Origin: Streptomyces hokutonensis
Lineage (GTDB): Bacteria; Actinomycetota; Actinomycetes; Streptomycetales; Streptomycetaceae
Assembly (NCBI RefSeq): GCF_000376565.1
Contig: NZ_BARG01000088.1
Location: forward strand, 34,832 to 98,831
Direction of reading: 5' to 3'
Length of the DNA stretch: 64,000 nucleotides
In this document: in pieces, positions 42,381 to 50,623 of the stretch
How the letters are laid out: each line of letters starts with the position of its first letter
How positions within the stretch are numbered: the stretch's first letter is position 1
Made by a program: the position numbers and the translations under genes
The notes under the pieces: model-generated
Database searches by the model: none
Seen by the model: the letters and a program-made list of their open reading frames with translations, nothing else
Told to the model about the DNA's origin: nothing

Positions 42381-43270
42381 CTCATTCCCGTTCCGGCGAT
42401 GCCCTGCACGAAGTACCGCTGCAGGAACAGGAAGAGCACGAGCACCGGCAGCATGACGACGACGGCACCGGCGAGCATCAGGCCGTAGTCGGTGACGTGC
42501 GCGGCCGCCTGGCTGGTGGCCGCGAGGCCCACTGGGAGCGTGTAACTGGACGTGCTCTGGGCGACGATGAGCGGCCAGATGAAGTAGTTCCACGAGTTGA
42601 GGAACGACATGATCGTGATCGTCGCGACCGCCGGGCCGGCCAGCGGGAGGAAGATCCGGAAGAAGATACGGAACTCACCGGCGCCGTCGATGCGGGCCGC
42701 CTCCAGCAACTCGTCGGGGATCGACGACGCGTACTGCCGCATGATGAACACCGACATCGGCATCGCCAGGCTGGGCAGCGCGATACCGGCGAGGGTGTCC
42801 GCCAGACCCATGTCGACGGTGAGCACGAACTGCGGGACGAACACCGCAGTGAACGGCACCATCATCGCCGCCATGACCGCGCCGAACGCGAGCCGCCTGC
42901 CCGCGAATTCGAGTTTCGCGAGCGCGTAGCCGGCCGCCGACGCCGCCACGATGTTGCCGACCACCACCATCGCCGCGACCACGATGCTGTTGACCATGAA
43001 CCGGCCGAAGCCCTGGGTCCTGAACAGCCGGGTGAAGTTGTCGAGCGTGAAGTGGTGGGGAAGGAGGGAGCCGGGGTCGGAGCGGATCTCGTCGAGGCTG
43101 CGCAGCGAGCCGCTGATCCCCCAGACGAACGGGAGGAGGGTGAGCAGCGCGCACAGTACAAGCGCGGCGTAGAGCAGGGGCTGTGCGACTGGTCGCGTCC
43201 GTACGGCACTTCGGGCCGTGGCGGTGCGTGCGGTCATGTCGGTGTTCTCCGACGCGGTGACGGCGGTCAT
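42377..43270 (-). CDS. Carbohydrate ABC transporter permease (MalG type)
   Basis: 297-aa inner-membrane permease with six helices. The EAA loop that contacts the ATPase is ELLEAARIDGAGEFRIFFRI (about residues 187-206). N-terminal 30 residues are Thr/Ala/Arg-rich. It pairs with the upstream MalF-type gene (4-bp overlap) and the binding protein. No ATPase gene is in the operon; the shared MsiK ATPase of Streptomyces is the probable partner. Confidence 0.9.
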   Translation of the reverse strand: MTAVTASENTDMTARTATARSAVRTRPVAQPLLYAALVLCALLTLLPFVWGISGSLRSLDEIRSDPGSLLPHHFTLDNFTRLFRTQGFGRFMVNSIVVAAMVVVGNIVAASAAGYALAKLEFAGRRLAFGAVMAAMMVPFTAVFVPQFVLTVDMGLADTLAGIALPSLAMPMSVFIMRQYASSIPDELLEAARIDGAGEFRIFFRIFLPLAGPAVATITIMSFLNSWNYFIWPLIVAQSTSSYTLPVGLAATSQAAAHVTDYGLMLAGAVVVMLPVLVLFLFLQRYFVQGIAGTGMR

Positions 43271-44220
43271 GCGCGGGGCCTCAGCAATCGGAACTGGACG
43301 ACGCTCACCAGGGCCACGAGCAGGAGGGTCACGAAGGAGGCGGCCGAGGACACCCCGAACTCGCCGACCCCGAACTGGTGGTAGGTGTACAGCGCCACGG
43401 ACTCGGTGGAGCCGAGCGGGCCGCCGTTGGTGAGCAGGTAGGGCTCGTCGAAGACCTGGAGGTAGAAGACGGTCAGCAGCACCGACACCATGAGGGTGGT
43501 GGGCAGCAGCAGGGGGACGGTGATGTGCCTCAACTGCCGCCATTTTCCCGCCCCGTCGAGGGCGGCGGCCTCGTAGACGTCCTGCGGGATGGACTGGAGT
43601 CCGGCGAGGAAGAGGACCATCGCGGTGCCGAAGTTGCGCCAGACGCCGAGCAGGATGACCACGGGCATGGCCAGGCGCTGGTCGTCCAGCCAGTTCGGTC
43701 CGGCGAAACCGAACGTGCCGAGGACCTTGTTGACGGTGCCGCTCGGGTTGAAGGCGTACTGCCAGATCAGGGCGGCGGCCACGACGTTGGTGACGACCGG
43801 TGCGAAGAACACCGTACGGAAGAGGCCGCGCAGCCGCCGGATCCCGGAGTTCAGCGCCAGGGCCAGCGCGAAGCCGACGCCCATGGTGAGCGGCACGCCG
43901 ACGGCCACGAAGACGGCGGTGTTCAGGATGTCGCGCAGGAAGGTCTGGTCCTGGAACAGCCGGAGGTAGTTCTCAAGGCCGGTGAAGTTGACCGCGAAGG
44001 GATGCCGCAGATCCGCGCCGTGCAGGTCGGTGAGGCTGAAGCCGAGCGCGGCCACGGTCGGGATCGCCGTGTAGAGCAGGAACACGACGATGAACGGGGT
44101 CAGGAACAACCAGGCGACGGCCGTGCGCCGCAGACCCTGGCTGCGAGCGCGCGCGGGTGCCTTGACCGGCCGCCCGCGCGGTTCCGTGCGCGGCGCCCGT
44201 GGGGTGAGAGTGGTGGTCAT
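43267..44220 (-). CDS. Carbohydrate ABC transporter permease (MalF type)
   Basis: 317-aa permease with six helices after a basic N-terminus (RSQGLRRTAVAWLFLTPFIV begins helix 1). EAA loop DVYEAAALDGAGKWRQLRHI at about residues 217-236. It lies seven bases downstream of the binding-protein gene and overlaps the second permease by four bases, forming a CUT1 importer with it. Confidence 0.9.
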   Translation of the reverse strand: MTTTLTPRAPRTEPRGRPVKAPARARSQGLRRTAVAWLFLTPFIVVFLLYTAIPTVAALGFSLTDLHGADLRHPFAVNFTGLENYLRLFQDQTFLRDILNTAVFVAVGVPLTMGVGFALALALNSGIRRLRGLFRTVFFAPVVTNVVAAALIWQYAFNPSGTVNKVLGTFGFAGPNWLDDQRLAMPVVILLGVWRNFGTAMVLFLAGLQSIPQDVYEAAALDGAGKWRQLRHITVPLLLPTTLMVSVLLTVFYLQVFDEPYLLTNGGPLGSTESVALYTYHQFGVGEFGVSSAASFVTLLLVALVSVVQFRLLRPRA

Positions 44221-44227
44221 CGGCGGC

Positions 44228-45529
44228 TCACTTCGTGCTCGTGCCGACGCTCTCGGCGTACGCCTGGATGTTCGCGGCGGCCTTCGCCGCGGTCTCCTTG
44301 CCCTTGGCCACGGCCTCCATCTCCTTGCCCAGCCGGGTCGCGACCTGCTGCCAGGTGCTCACCTGCGGGAACGCCCGCGCCTTCTTCAGCTGCGTGAAGA
44401 ACGCGTCGAGGAGCGGCTGCCCCTTGATGGCCGGGTCGTCCCAGGCCGACACGACCGCCGGCAACGAGCTGTACGCCTTGAACTGCGCGACCTGGGTGCT
44501 CGGCTGCGAGACGTGGCGGATGAACTTCCACGACGCGTCCGTGTTGCCGCCGGTCGTGAGCACACCCCAGCTGCCGCCGCCGGAGAAGGAGGCGCTGCTC
44601 GAGGTGCCGGCGGGCAGCGGCGCGGTGGCGACGTGGGACGCCGTCCAGCCGGTCTTCTTCGCGGCGGTGTCGAGCTGGCCGACGACCCAGGGGCCGGTGA
44701 TCATGCAGGCGGTCTTGCCGGAGACGAAGTACGGCTGGGAGTCGAGGAAGGTGGGGGTCGCGGTGTCGGCGACGCCCGAGGTGAAGAACGACGCGTTGTA
44801 CTTGATCGCGTCGACCATCGCCGGTGTGTCGAGCGTCCACTTGCCGTCGGCGGAGAGCAGGGAGCCGCCGGCCTGCCAGGCGTACATCGCGGCGTCCTGG
44901 CCGTTGAAGATGTCCCAGCCGTTGTCGGCCCCGAGCCCGTGCACGGCTCCGGCACCTTGCAGTGCCTTGAAGAAAGGCACCATCTCGGCCCAGGTGGTCG
45001 GCGCCTTGACGCCCGCCTTCTTGGCGAGGTCGGCGCGGTAGACGAGGGCGTACGTGTACGCGTACCAGGGCACCGTGTAGGCGACGTCCTTGGCCACACC
45101 GGCGTCCCACAGGCTCTTGAAGAAGCTGCCGGAGTCGACGAGCCCGTCCGGCACGGGCCGCAGGATCGCCGGGTCGAGGAACTGCGCCTGCGACTCGGGG
45201 AAGAACTGGGCCACGTCCGGGCCCTTGCCCGCCGCGATCGCCGCCTGGAGCTTCGTGTAGTAGTCGGAGTTCGGTATCAGCGTGAACTTCAGGGTGACGT
45301 CCGGGTTCGCGGCCTTGAACGGCTTGATCACCTTGTCGAGCACGCTGGCGTCGTCCTGGGTCGCCCAGACATTGACGGTGCCGGTCGCCGGGGTGGTGCC
45401 GACCGGCTTGGCGGAGGTCTTCGCGGCGGTGGTCTCGTCACCGCGCCCGCAGCCGGTCAGGGCGAGGGTGCCGAGGAGAGCTGTGCCGGCGGTCAGTCTG
45501 AGGACGCCGCGACGGGAGGGGTTGGACAC
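44228..45529 (-). CDS. Sugar/glycoside ABC transporter substrate-binding lipoprotein
   Basis: 433-aa CUT1 binding protein. Twin-arginine-like start (SNPSRRGVLRLTAGTALLG) leads into lipobox LALTGCGRG (Cys about residue 27). Family segments: YYTKLQAAIAAGKGPDVAQF, TTWAEMVPFFKALQ, GKTACMITGPWVVGQL. It captures the compound fed to the operon's oxidase and deaminase. GTG 45529 follows AGGAG. A perfect 9-bp inverted repeat lies 21 bp upstream. First gene of the eight-gene operon. Confidence 0.92.
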   Translation of the reverse strand: MSNPSRRGVLRLTAGTALLGTLALTGCGRGDETTAAKTSAKPVGTTPATGTVNVWATQDDASVLDKVIKPFKAANPDVTLKFTLIPNSDYYTKLQAAIAAGKGPDVAQFFPESQAQFLDPAILRPVPDGLVDSGSFFKSLWDAGVAKDVAYTVPWYAYTYALVYRADLAKKAGVKAPTTWAEMVPFFKALQGAGAVHGLGADNGWDIFNGQDAAMYAWQAGGSLLSADGKWTLDTPAMVDAIKYNASFFTSGVADTATPTFLDSQPYFVSGKTACMITGPWVVGQLDTAAKKTGWTASHVATAPLPAGTSSSASFSGGGSWGVLTTGGNTDASWKFIRHVSQPSTQVAQFKAYSSLPAVVSAWDDPAIKGQPLLDAFFTQLKKARAFPQVSTWQQVATRLGKEMEAVAKGKETAAKAAANIQAYAESVGTSTK

Positions 45530-45549
45530 TCGGTGGCTCCTGTCTCATG

Positions 45550-45571
45550 ACATCGCTGAGGACAGCGATGT
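45550..45571. promoter_or_regulatory. Perfect 9-bp inverted repeat upstream of the oxidase operon
   Basis: ACATCGCTG-AGGA-CAGCGATGT, 21 bp before the GTG of the binding-protein gene. On the + strand it is followed by six T (45571-45576), so it could also end a + transcript, but no + gene precedes it. As an operator for the ROK regulator it is well placed. The rest of 45572-45753 is relatively AT-rich with inverted TATTTCG/CGAAATA motifs (about 45659 and 45710). Confidence 0.55.
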
Positions 45572-45753
45572 TTTTTCGTGAGAAAGCACCTCTTGCGGCT
45601 TGAGGGACCCAATGGGTGCGATGACGCCTATGCGACTGGCAGTAACGCTAAGAAGTACCTATTTCGACGGCGTGGCGGAGCCGTCACGAATAATTTCGGA
45701 ACTTGTAGCGAAATAGGGTGCCGGCCTCGCCGCCCCGGCTCACGGGGCGGGGA

Positions 45754-46797
45754 CTACCGGCTGGAACGTCGTTTGGCGTGGCGAGGCATCAGGAGCGTGA
45801 CGCAGGTTCCCCCACCCGGGGCGGAGCCGACATCGAGGTGTCCGTTCAACAGATGGCCGCGTTCCCGCATGGCCGACAGCCCGGTGCCTGTCGAGACCAC
45901 CGTGGGGAGCGCGGATCGGCCGACCGAGGCAGAAGACTGCTGGTCCATCCCGCGGCCGTTGTCCCTGACCGTCACGCCGAACGCCCGCTCGTCGCTGTCG
46001 AGTTCGACGAGAAGCCGGTCTGCGTGGGCGTGCTTGACCGCGTTGTTCACCGCTTCCTGCACGATGCGATAGACGTGGACCTGGGCCTCCGGCGACAGTT
46101 CGGCCTCCAACCCGTGCCACTCGGCTGCGACGCGCAGCTCGACTTTCAGCCCGAAGGTGTCCTCGGTGCGCCGGCAGAGCGTCTCGAGAGCGGGCGCGAG
46201 TCCGAGCTGATCGAGGGCGAAAGGCCGCATCTCAACGATCAGGTGCCGCAAGGACGTGATCTGGTTCGCGATCAGGCTCCGTGCCTGGCCGATGGCCTCG
46301 TCCATGGCGTCGAGCCGGCCCGTGCCGGCGGCGCTGGACAGGACGAGCTGAACGGCGACCAGTTCCTGAAGGGTCTCGTCGTGCAACTCACGTGCCCAGC
46401 GCCGACGTTCACGTTCCTCGCCGTCGCTGCGTGCCTGGGCCCGCTCCCGGGCGAGACTCTGCCGGCGTGCCACCGCACTGCGGCCCAGCATGAAGGCGCA
46501 GCCGATCAGCAGCAGGGGCACGATGTTCAAGCCGTTGAAGAGCGGCTCGTCGGTCATGCGGACCAGCTGTGACACGGAGAGGATGAGCGCGAGTCCGCAC
46601 AGCGCCGCCAGCCAGGCCCTCCGGACGGCGTTGCTCAGCGCCGCCGCGACGATGAGGACGGCGGCGGCGCCGAGCGAGAAGCGCATCACCCAGCGGGGCT
46701 GCTGCTGGAGGACCTCGACCGCGAAGGCGACGACGAGCAGCGTGGCACCGGTGGCCTCCATGACCGGGCCGGCCTTGGCGCGCAGCGTGCCGGTCAT
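45754..46797 (-). CDS. Two-component sensor histidine kinase (NarL-partner type)
   Basis: 347 aa. About four N-terminal membrane helices (residues 10-115) without a large external domain, then the HisKA_3 motif RRRWARELHDETLQELVAVQ (phospho-His in ELHDE, about residue 139) and an HATPase with IVQEAVNNAVKHAHADRLLV, DNGRGMD and SAPGGGTCVTLLMP. The stimulus is unknown. Its ATG overlaps the stop of the response-regulator remnant, so the two formed an operon. The partner is truncated, so the kinase may be orphaned or speak to another regulator. Confidence 0.9.
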   Translation of the reverse strand: MTGTLRAKAGPVMEATGATLLVVAFAVEVLQQQPRWVMRFSLGAAAVLIVAAALSNAVRRAWLAALCGLALILSVSQLVRMTDEPLFNGLNIVPLLLIGCAFMLGRSAVARRQSLARERAQARSDGEERERRRWARELHDETLQELVAVQLVLSSAAGTGRLDAMDEAIGQARSLIANQITSLRHLIVEMRPFALDQLGLAPALETLCRRTEDTFGLKVELRVAAEWHGLEAELSPEAQVHVYRIVQEAVNNAVKHAHADRLLVELDSDERAFGVTVRDNGRGMDQQSSASVGRSALPTVVSTGTGLSAMRERGHLLNGHLDVGSAPGGGTCVTLLMPRHAKRRSSR

Positions 46798-47207
46798 CCC
46801 AGCAGCCCGCGCTCGCGAGCGGCGGCGATGAGTTCCGCCCGTGTCTCGGTCCCGAGCTTGTCCCGAACCCTGGCGCGATGGGTCTCCACCGTCCGGACGG
46901 AGACGAAGAGACGTCGGGCGACTTCCTGGTTGGTGTGACCCAGGGCGAGCAGGGACAGGACTTGAAGCTCACGCGCCGTCAGAGAGGGGTCCCCATCGGT
47001 ACCAGGAGCCCCGGCGCCCGCGACGGCGAGGCGGGCGCCCATGGCGGGTTGCAGATAGATGCCTCCCTGCGCGACCTGTCGGGCCGCGCTGAGCAGTTCC
47101 TCGGCCGCCGCCTCCTTGAGCAAATACCCTGCCGCTCCGATCCGCAGGGCCGCGCGGGCGAACGCGGGATCCTCCTGCATCGTGAGGATCAGAATGCGGG
47201 TGCCGAC
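46794..47207 (-). pseudogene. NarL/LuxR response regulator lacking the N-terminal receiver half
   Basis: The frame holds the end of a receiver domain (VGTRILILTMQEDPAFARAA, with LKEAAAEELLSAARQVAQGG) and a complete LuxR HTH (SLTARELQVLSLLALGHTNQ, RTVETHRARVRDKLGTETRA). About 75 N-terminal residues, including the phospho-accepting Asp, are absent: a stop codon (47208-47210) precedes the preserved part. An internal ATG (47178-47180) could give an unphosphorylatable DNA-binding fragment. It abuts a beheaded PEBP gene read the other way, which marks a deletion junction. Confidence 0.82.
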
Positions 47208-47473
47208 TCACCGAGGGCGTCGGCGAGTTGACCGGCTCGGGTCTCCCCGAGGGGGCCCGGCAACTGCCCAACGACGCCCGCGTGGCACGCTACATCGGCG
47301 CCGCCCCGCCGGCCGGGCACGGCCCACACCGCTACGTCGTCGTCGTGCACGCCCTCGACACCGAGCGGATCGGCGTACCGGCCGAGGCCACCCCGGCCTA
47401 CCTCGGCTTCACCATGACCAGCCACATCCTCGCCCGCGCGGTCCTGACCGTCACCGCCGAGATCCCCGCCTGA
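47205..47473 (+). pseudogene. C-terminal fragment of a YbhB/PEBP (Raf kinase inhibitor-like) gene
   Basis: Only the last about 80 residues of a roughly 175-residue PEBP protein remain: SGLPEGARQLPNDARVARYI, PAGHGPHRYVVVVHALDTER and TPAYLGFTMTSHILARAVLT. The N-terminal half with the ligand-site DPDAP motif is missing. It starts exactly where the response-regulator remnant ends. TTG 47228 or GTG could start a peptide, but there is no ribosome site. Confidence 0.8.
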
Positions 47474-47479
47474 CGGCGC

Positions 47480-49039
47480 TCACACCGCGAACTCGCGTAT
47501 CACCGTGTTCCGGAACACCGCGCTGCCACCGATCGTGAACAGCGCGAGCCGGGTGTCCAGCAGGTACGGGAACACCTGGCTGGTGTGCACATAGCGGCCG
47601 TCGTCGACGAACATCTCCACCGACGTGCGGTCCACCAGGATGCGCAACTTCACCGTGCCGGCGGACGGGTCGAACGGGGTGTGGCTCTCCTGCCACTTGC
47701 CGGACGTGTCGGCGTTCACGGTGTTGCGCCGGTTGAGGAAGGCGTAGTCGGCGTAGATCCCGGCGTCGATGTGCCGGCCGCCGTCGGGCGAGCGCCTCAA
47801 CTGGAGTCCGGCGCCGGTGAGTTGGGACCAGGTGATCTCGGTCGTCACCTCGTAGGAGATACCGGTGTAGTCGAGCACCTTCGTGCCGTCCACGGTCACG
47901 TCGCCCAGGTTCACGGTGCGGGAGACGTACGAGTCGAGGCCGGCGACGGGCCGGGAGGCGAGGTAGTAGGTGTTGTCGGACGCCTTCTTCAGGGCGATCT
48001 CGCGGACGACGGAGTCGGTGCCGTTGAAGCCGTCGCAGTCGATGGTGGGGGTGGTGTTCGCGTAGTCCCAGTTGTTCACCCACCCGATCGCGTAGCGGGC
48101 GGTCGCGTCCACCGCGCCGCCCGCGCCCCGCTTCTCGAAGGTGACGGCGCCGTACCAGTCCCAGCCGTGGTCGAGCCACTGCGGTTCACTCGCGTCGGCG
48201 GTGAACGCGCTCCCGTCGAAGGAACCCGTCCAGTAGGCATACGTGTTGGGCAGCCCCGAGCCCTTCCCGTTGGCGCTCACGCCGAGCACCCACTTCACGG
48301 TGCCGTCGCCCGCGGTGATGCGGAACAGGTCGGGGCACTCCAGGACGCCGATGCCGTCGTGGATGAAACCGCCCACGTACGTCCAGGACTTGAGGTTGCT
48401 GGAGTGGTAGAGACCGACCTTGTCGTTCTCGGCGAGGGCCATCACCCAGCGGCCCCGGTCCTCGTCGCGGATCACCTTGGGGTCGCGGAAGTCGGCGACG
48501 CCGGGGTTGGGCAGAACGGGGTCGGTCCCGTAGTTGGTGAAGGTGAGACCGCCGTCGGTCGAGTAGTACAGGAACTGCTCCTGGTGGTCGGTGCCGCCGC
48601 CAGGTGACATGGTGACGATGACGACGACCGCCCCCGCGCCGAATCCGGCCGTGTTGCCGGTGTCGACCACTGCCGAACCCGACCAGAGATCGCCGTTGGA
48701 CGTGGTGTCCTTGGGCACGGCGACCCCGCGGTCGGTGAAGGAGACCAGGTCCTTGGTGGTGGCCAGGCGCCACGCGGTGCCGGTGACACCCGTGAAGTAG
48801 TCGGCGTTGTAGAGGTAGTAGTAGCGGTACTCGCCGTCGATCCAGACGGGCCGCTGCGGGTCGTTCTTCCACTGGTCGGGGACCGTGAAGTGGTACGCGG
48901 CACGGTAACTCGCTCCGCATGCAGCGGAGTTGGTACTTCCCTCGGCCGTGGCCGTTCCGCTGGACAGCAGCGCGGCGGCGGTACCCGCCGCCGATCCCGC
49001 GAACAGTGATCTCCTGGAAATCCCCTGGGTTCCGGGCAT
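47480..49039 (-). CDS. Secreted GH32 fructan hydrolase (levanase/exo-fructosidase)
   Basis: 519-aa extracellular beta-fructosidase. Tat-type signal (GISRRSLFAGSAAGTAAALL). GH32 catalytic motifs: QWKNDPQRPVW (nucleophile Asp, about residue 60), GVADFRDPKVIRD (stabiliser) and GVLECPDLFRIT (acid/base Glu). The C-terminal beta-sandwich ends with RTSVEMFVDDGRYVHTSQVF. It would release fructose or fructo-oligosaccharides from levan or inulin outside the cell. It is divergent from the importer plus intracellular GH32 operon, with three shared operator-like repeats in between. Confidence 0.9.
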   Translation of the reverse strand: MPGTQGISRRSLFAGSAAGTAAALLSSGTATAEGSTNSAACGASYRAAYHFTVPDQWKNDPQRPVWIDGEYRYYYLYNADYFTGVTGTAWRLATTKDLVSFTDRGVAVPKDTTSNGDLWSGSAVVDTGNTAGFGAGAVVVIVTMSPGGGTDHQEQFLYYSTDGGLTFTNYGTDPVLPNPGVADFRDPKVIRDEDRGRWVMALAENDKVGLYHSSNLKSWTYVGGFIHDGIGVLECPDLFRITAGDGTVKWVLGVSANGKGSGLPNTYAYWTGSFDGSAFTADASEPQWLDHGWDWYGAVTFEKRGAGGAVDATARYAIGWVNNWDYANTTPTIDCDGFNGTDSVVREIALKKASDNTYYLASRPVAGLDSYVSRTVNLGDVTVDGTKVLDYTGISYEVTTEITWSQLTGAGLQLRRSPDGGRHIDAGIYADYAFLNRRNTVNADTSGKWQESHTPFDPSAGTVKLRILVDRTSVEMFVDDGRYVHTSQVFPYLLDTRLALFTIGGSAVFRNTVIREFAV

Positions 49040-49087
49040 GACGCATCGTTCCTCTCATGGCGGCTCCTGCGAACGAGGACTGTAGAC

Positions 49088-49131
49088 CTAACTCGATAAA
49101 GGTCAAGAGGCCTAACCCGTTAAAGGTCAAG
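49088..49131. promoter_or_regulatory. Two 20-bp operator-like direct repeats (fructan locus)
   Basis: CTAACTCGATAAAGGTCAAG and CTAACCCGTTAAAGGTCAAG, 24 bp apart, 18 of 20 bases identical, between the divergent GH32 gene and importer operon. Each has the CTAAC-CG-TTAA layout of a LacI half-palindrome site. A third copy, CTAACACGAGTTAG, is at 49192-49205. Confidence 0.7.
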
Positions 49132-49191
49132 CCTTCCCGACCCTTGACAGGTCCGCCGCCCGGTTCCCATCATCTGGGCATCACCCCTGAA

Positions 49192-49205
49192 CTAACACGA
49201 GTTAG
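49192..49205. promoter_or_regulatory. LacI-type palindromic operator overlapping the translation start region
   Basis: CTAACACGAGTTAG has perfect CTAAC/GTTAG arms and ends 8 bp before the ATG of the binding-protein gene, where the ribosome site should be. A repressor bound here would block promoter clearance, or the mRNA may start just after it. Confidence 0.7.
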
Positions 49206-49213
49206 GCCCGTTG

Positions 49214-50623
49214 ATGACTGACTCGCACATCCCCCGTCGCACGCTGCTGCGGTACGGCGCGTACGGGGCCGGAGCAGCCGCCCTGGCCGGGACCGCCGCG
49301 AGCTGGGACCGGCTCACGGGAGCCGACATCCCCGGCCGTGACGACGGCTCCCTCGTCGTCGCCACCCTCGGCGCCGCCTTCGACCCGGCCACCATCGACG
49401 CCCTCACCAAGGGCTTCCACCGCCTCCACCCCGACATCCCGCTGCGGGTGAACGCGGTGCAGGCCGTCGACTGGTCGGACTTCTTCGCGAAGATCCTCAC
49501 CCAGATCGCCGCGGGCACCGCACCCGACCTCGTGTATGTGGCCACCGAGGGCGTGCAGTTGTTCGCCCAGAAGCTCGGCGTTCCCCTGGACCGCTGGGTG
49601 CGGCGGGACGCGGTGGAGCTGCGCGAGTACTTCGCCGACGTCCACCCCTCCCTGGTCGAGTCGATGATGTACGAGGGACACCTCTACCAACTCCCCATGG
49701 AGTTCAACGCCGCCGACATGTACCTGAACAAGCAGGTACTGAAACGGGCGGGCGCGGGTTTCCCGGCGGCCGACTGGAGCCGCGACGAATTCACCGCGCT
49801 GCTACGGGAGTTGAAGCGTTCCAGCGACGCGCACTTCACGCCGTACTTCTGGACCAACCGGCTGTGGGGCGGCGTGGTGCCCTGGCTCTTCGCGAACGGC
49901 ACGAACCTGCTGAAGGAGTCGAAGGCGCCCGGCGGCTCCTGGCTGTGGGACACCTTCTACCCGGCCGCCGACCGGCAGGGGCGCGGCGGGGGCTTCCGCT
50001 GGAGCACCCCGCAGGCCGACGCCGACCGGGTCGAGGAGGCGTACGACTATCTCGCCTCGCTCGTCCAGGAGGACCTGTGCACCCGGCCCGAGGGCGGCAA
50101 CGGCAGCAATCTGGTCGGCGTGTTCTCCACCGGCCGCGTCGGCGTCACCCCGGCGGGCGGATTCTGGGCGGGCGGCCTGCACCTGGCCGGCATGCCGGCC
50201 GCCGACTACGACGTGCAGTACTTCCCCCGCTGGCGCACCCAGCGCCACCAGTTCGGCGCGGCGGGCTACGCGCTGCTGCGCACCTCGAAGAAGCAGGATG
50301 CCGCCTGGGAGTTCATCAAGTACGCGGCCCGCAAGGACACCATGACCCGGCTGTTCCAGGGCAACCAGACCACCCCGGCCCGCCGTTCGATGCTCAACGC
50401 CGCACGCTACGCCGAGAGCGGCCCCGCGCACTGGCAGGTCTTCTACGACACCCTCGACCGGTTCCCCGACACCGGCCCGATCCCCGCGCCGCCGCAGGTC
50501 GCCGAGGTGACCGACGTCCTGCTCAAGTACACCGGCACCGCGCTCGCCTCGCCGCGCGCGGTGGGTCCCGCGCTGCGCCGGATGCAGGGCGACCTGGAGC
50601 AGGCCATGGAGCGTGAGATATGA
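49214..50623 (+). CDS. Fructo-oligosaccharide ABC transporter substrate-binding protein
   Basis: 469-aa CUT1 binding protein. The N-terminus looks like a Tat signal (HIPRRTLLRYGAYGAGAAAL) and has no lipobox cysteine, which is unusual for a Streptomyces sugar-binding protein. The body has AKILTQIAAGTAPDLVYVAT, ADMYLNKQVLKRAGAGFPAA and GVFSTGRVGVTPAGGFWAGG. A TTG directly precedes ATG 49214, and neither has a good ribosome site. Located upstream of two permeases and a GH32, it should bind fructo-oligosaccharides or sucrose-like sugars. Confidence 0.88.
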   Translation: MTDSHIPRRTLLRYGAYGAGAAALAGTAASWDRLTGADIPGRDDGSLVVATLGAAFDPATIDALTKGFHRLHPDIPLRVNAVQAVDWSDFFAKILTQIAAGTAPDLVYVATEGVQLFAQKLGVPLDRWVRRDAVELREYFADVHPSLVESMMYEGHLYQLPMEFNAADMYLNKQVLKRAGAGFPAADWSRDEFTALLRELKRSSDAHFTPYFWTNRLWGGVVPWLFANGTNLLKESKAPGGSWLWDTFYPAADRQGRGGGFRWSTPQADADRVEEAYDYLASLVQEDLCTRPEGGNGSNLVGVFSTGRVGVTPAGGFWAGGLHLAGMPAADYDVQYFPRWRTQRHQFGAAGYALLRTSKKQDAAWEFIKYAARKDTMTRLFQGNQTTPARRSMLNAARYAESGPAHWQVFYDTLDRFPDTGPIPAPPQVAEVTDVLLKYTGTALASPRAVGPALRRMQGDLEQAMEREI

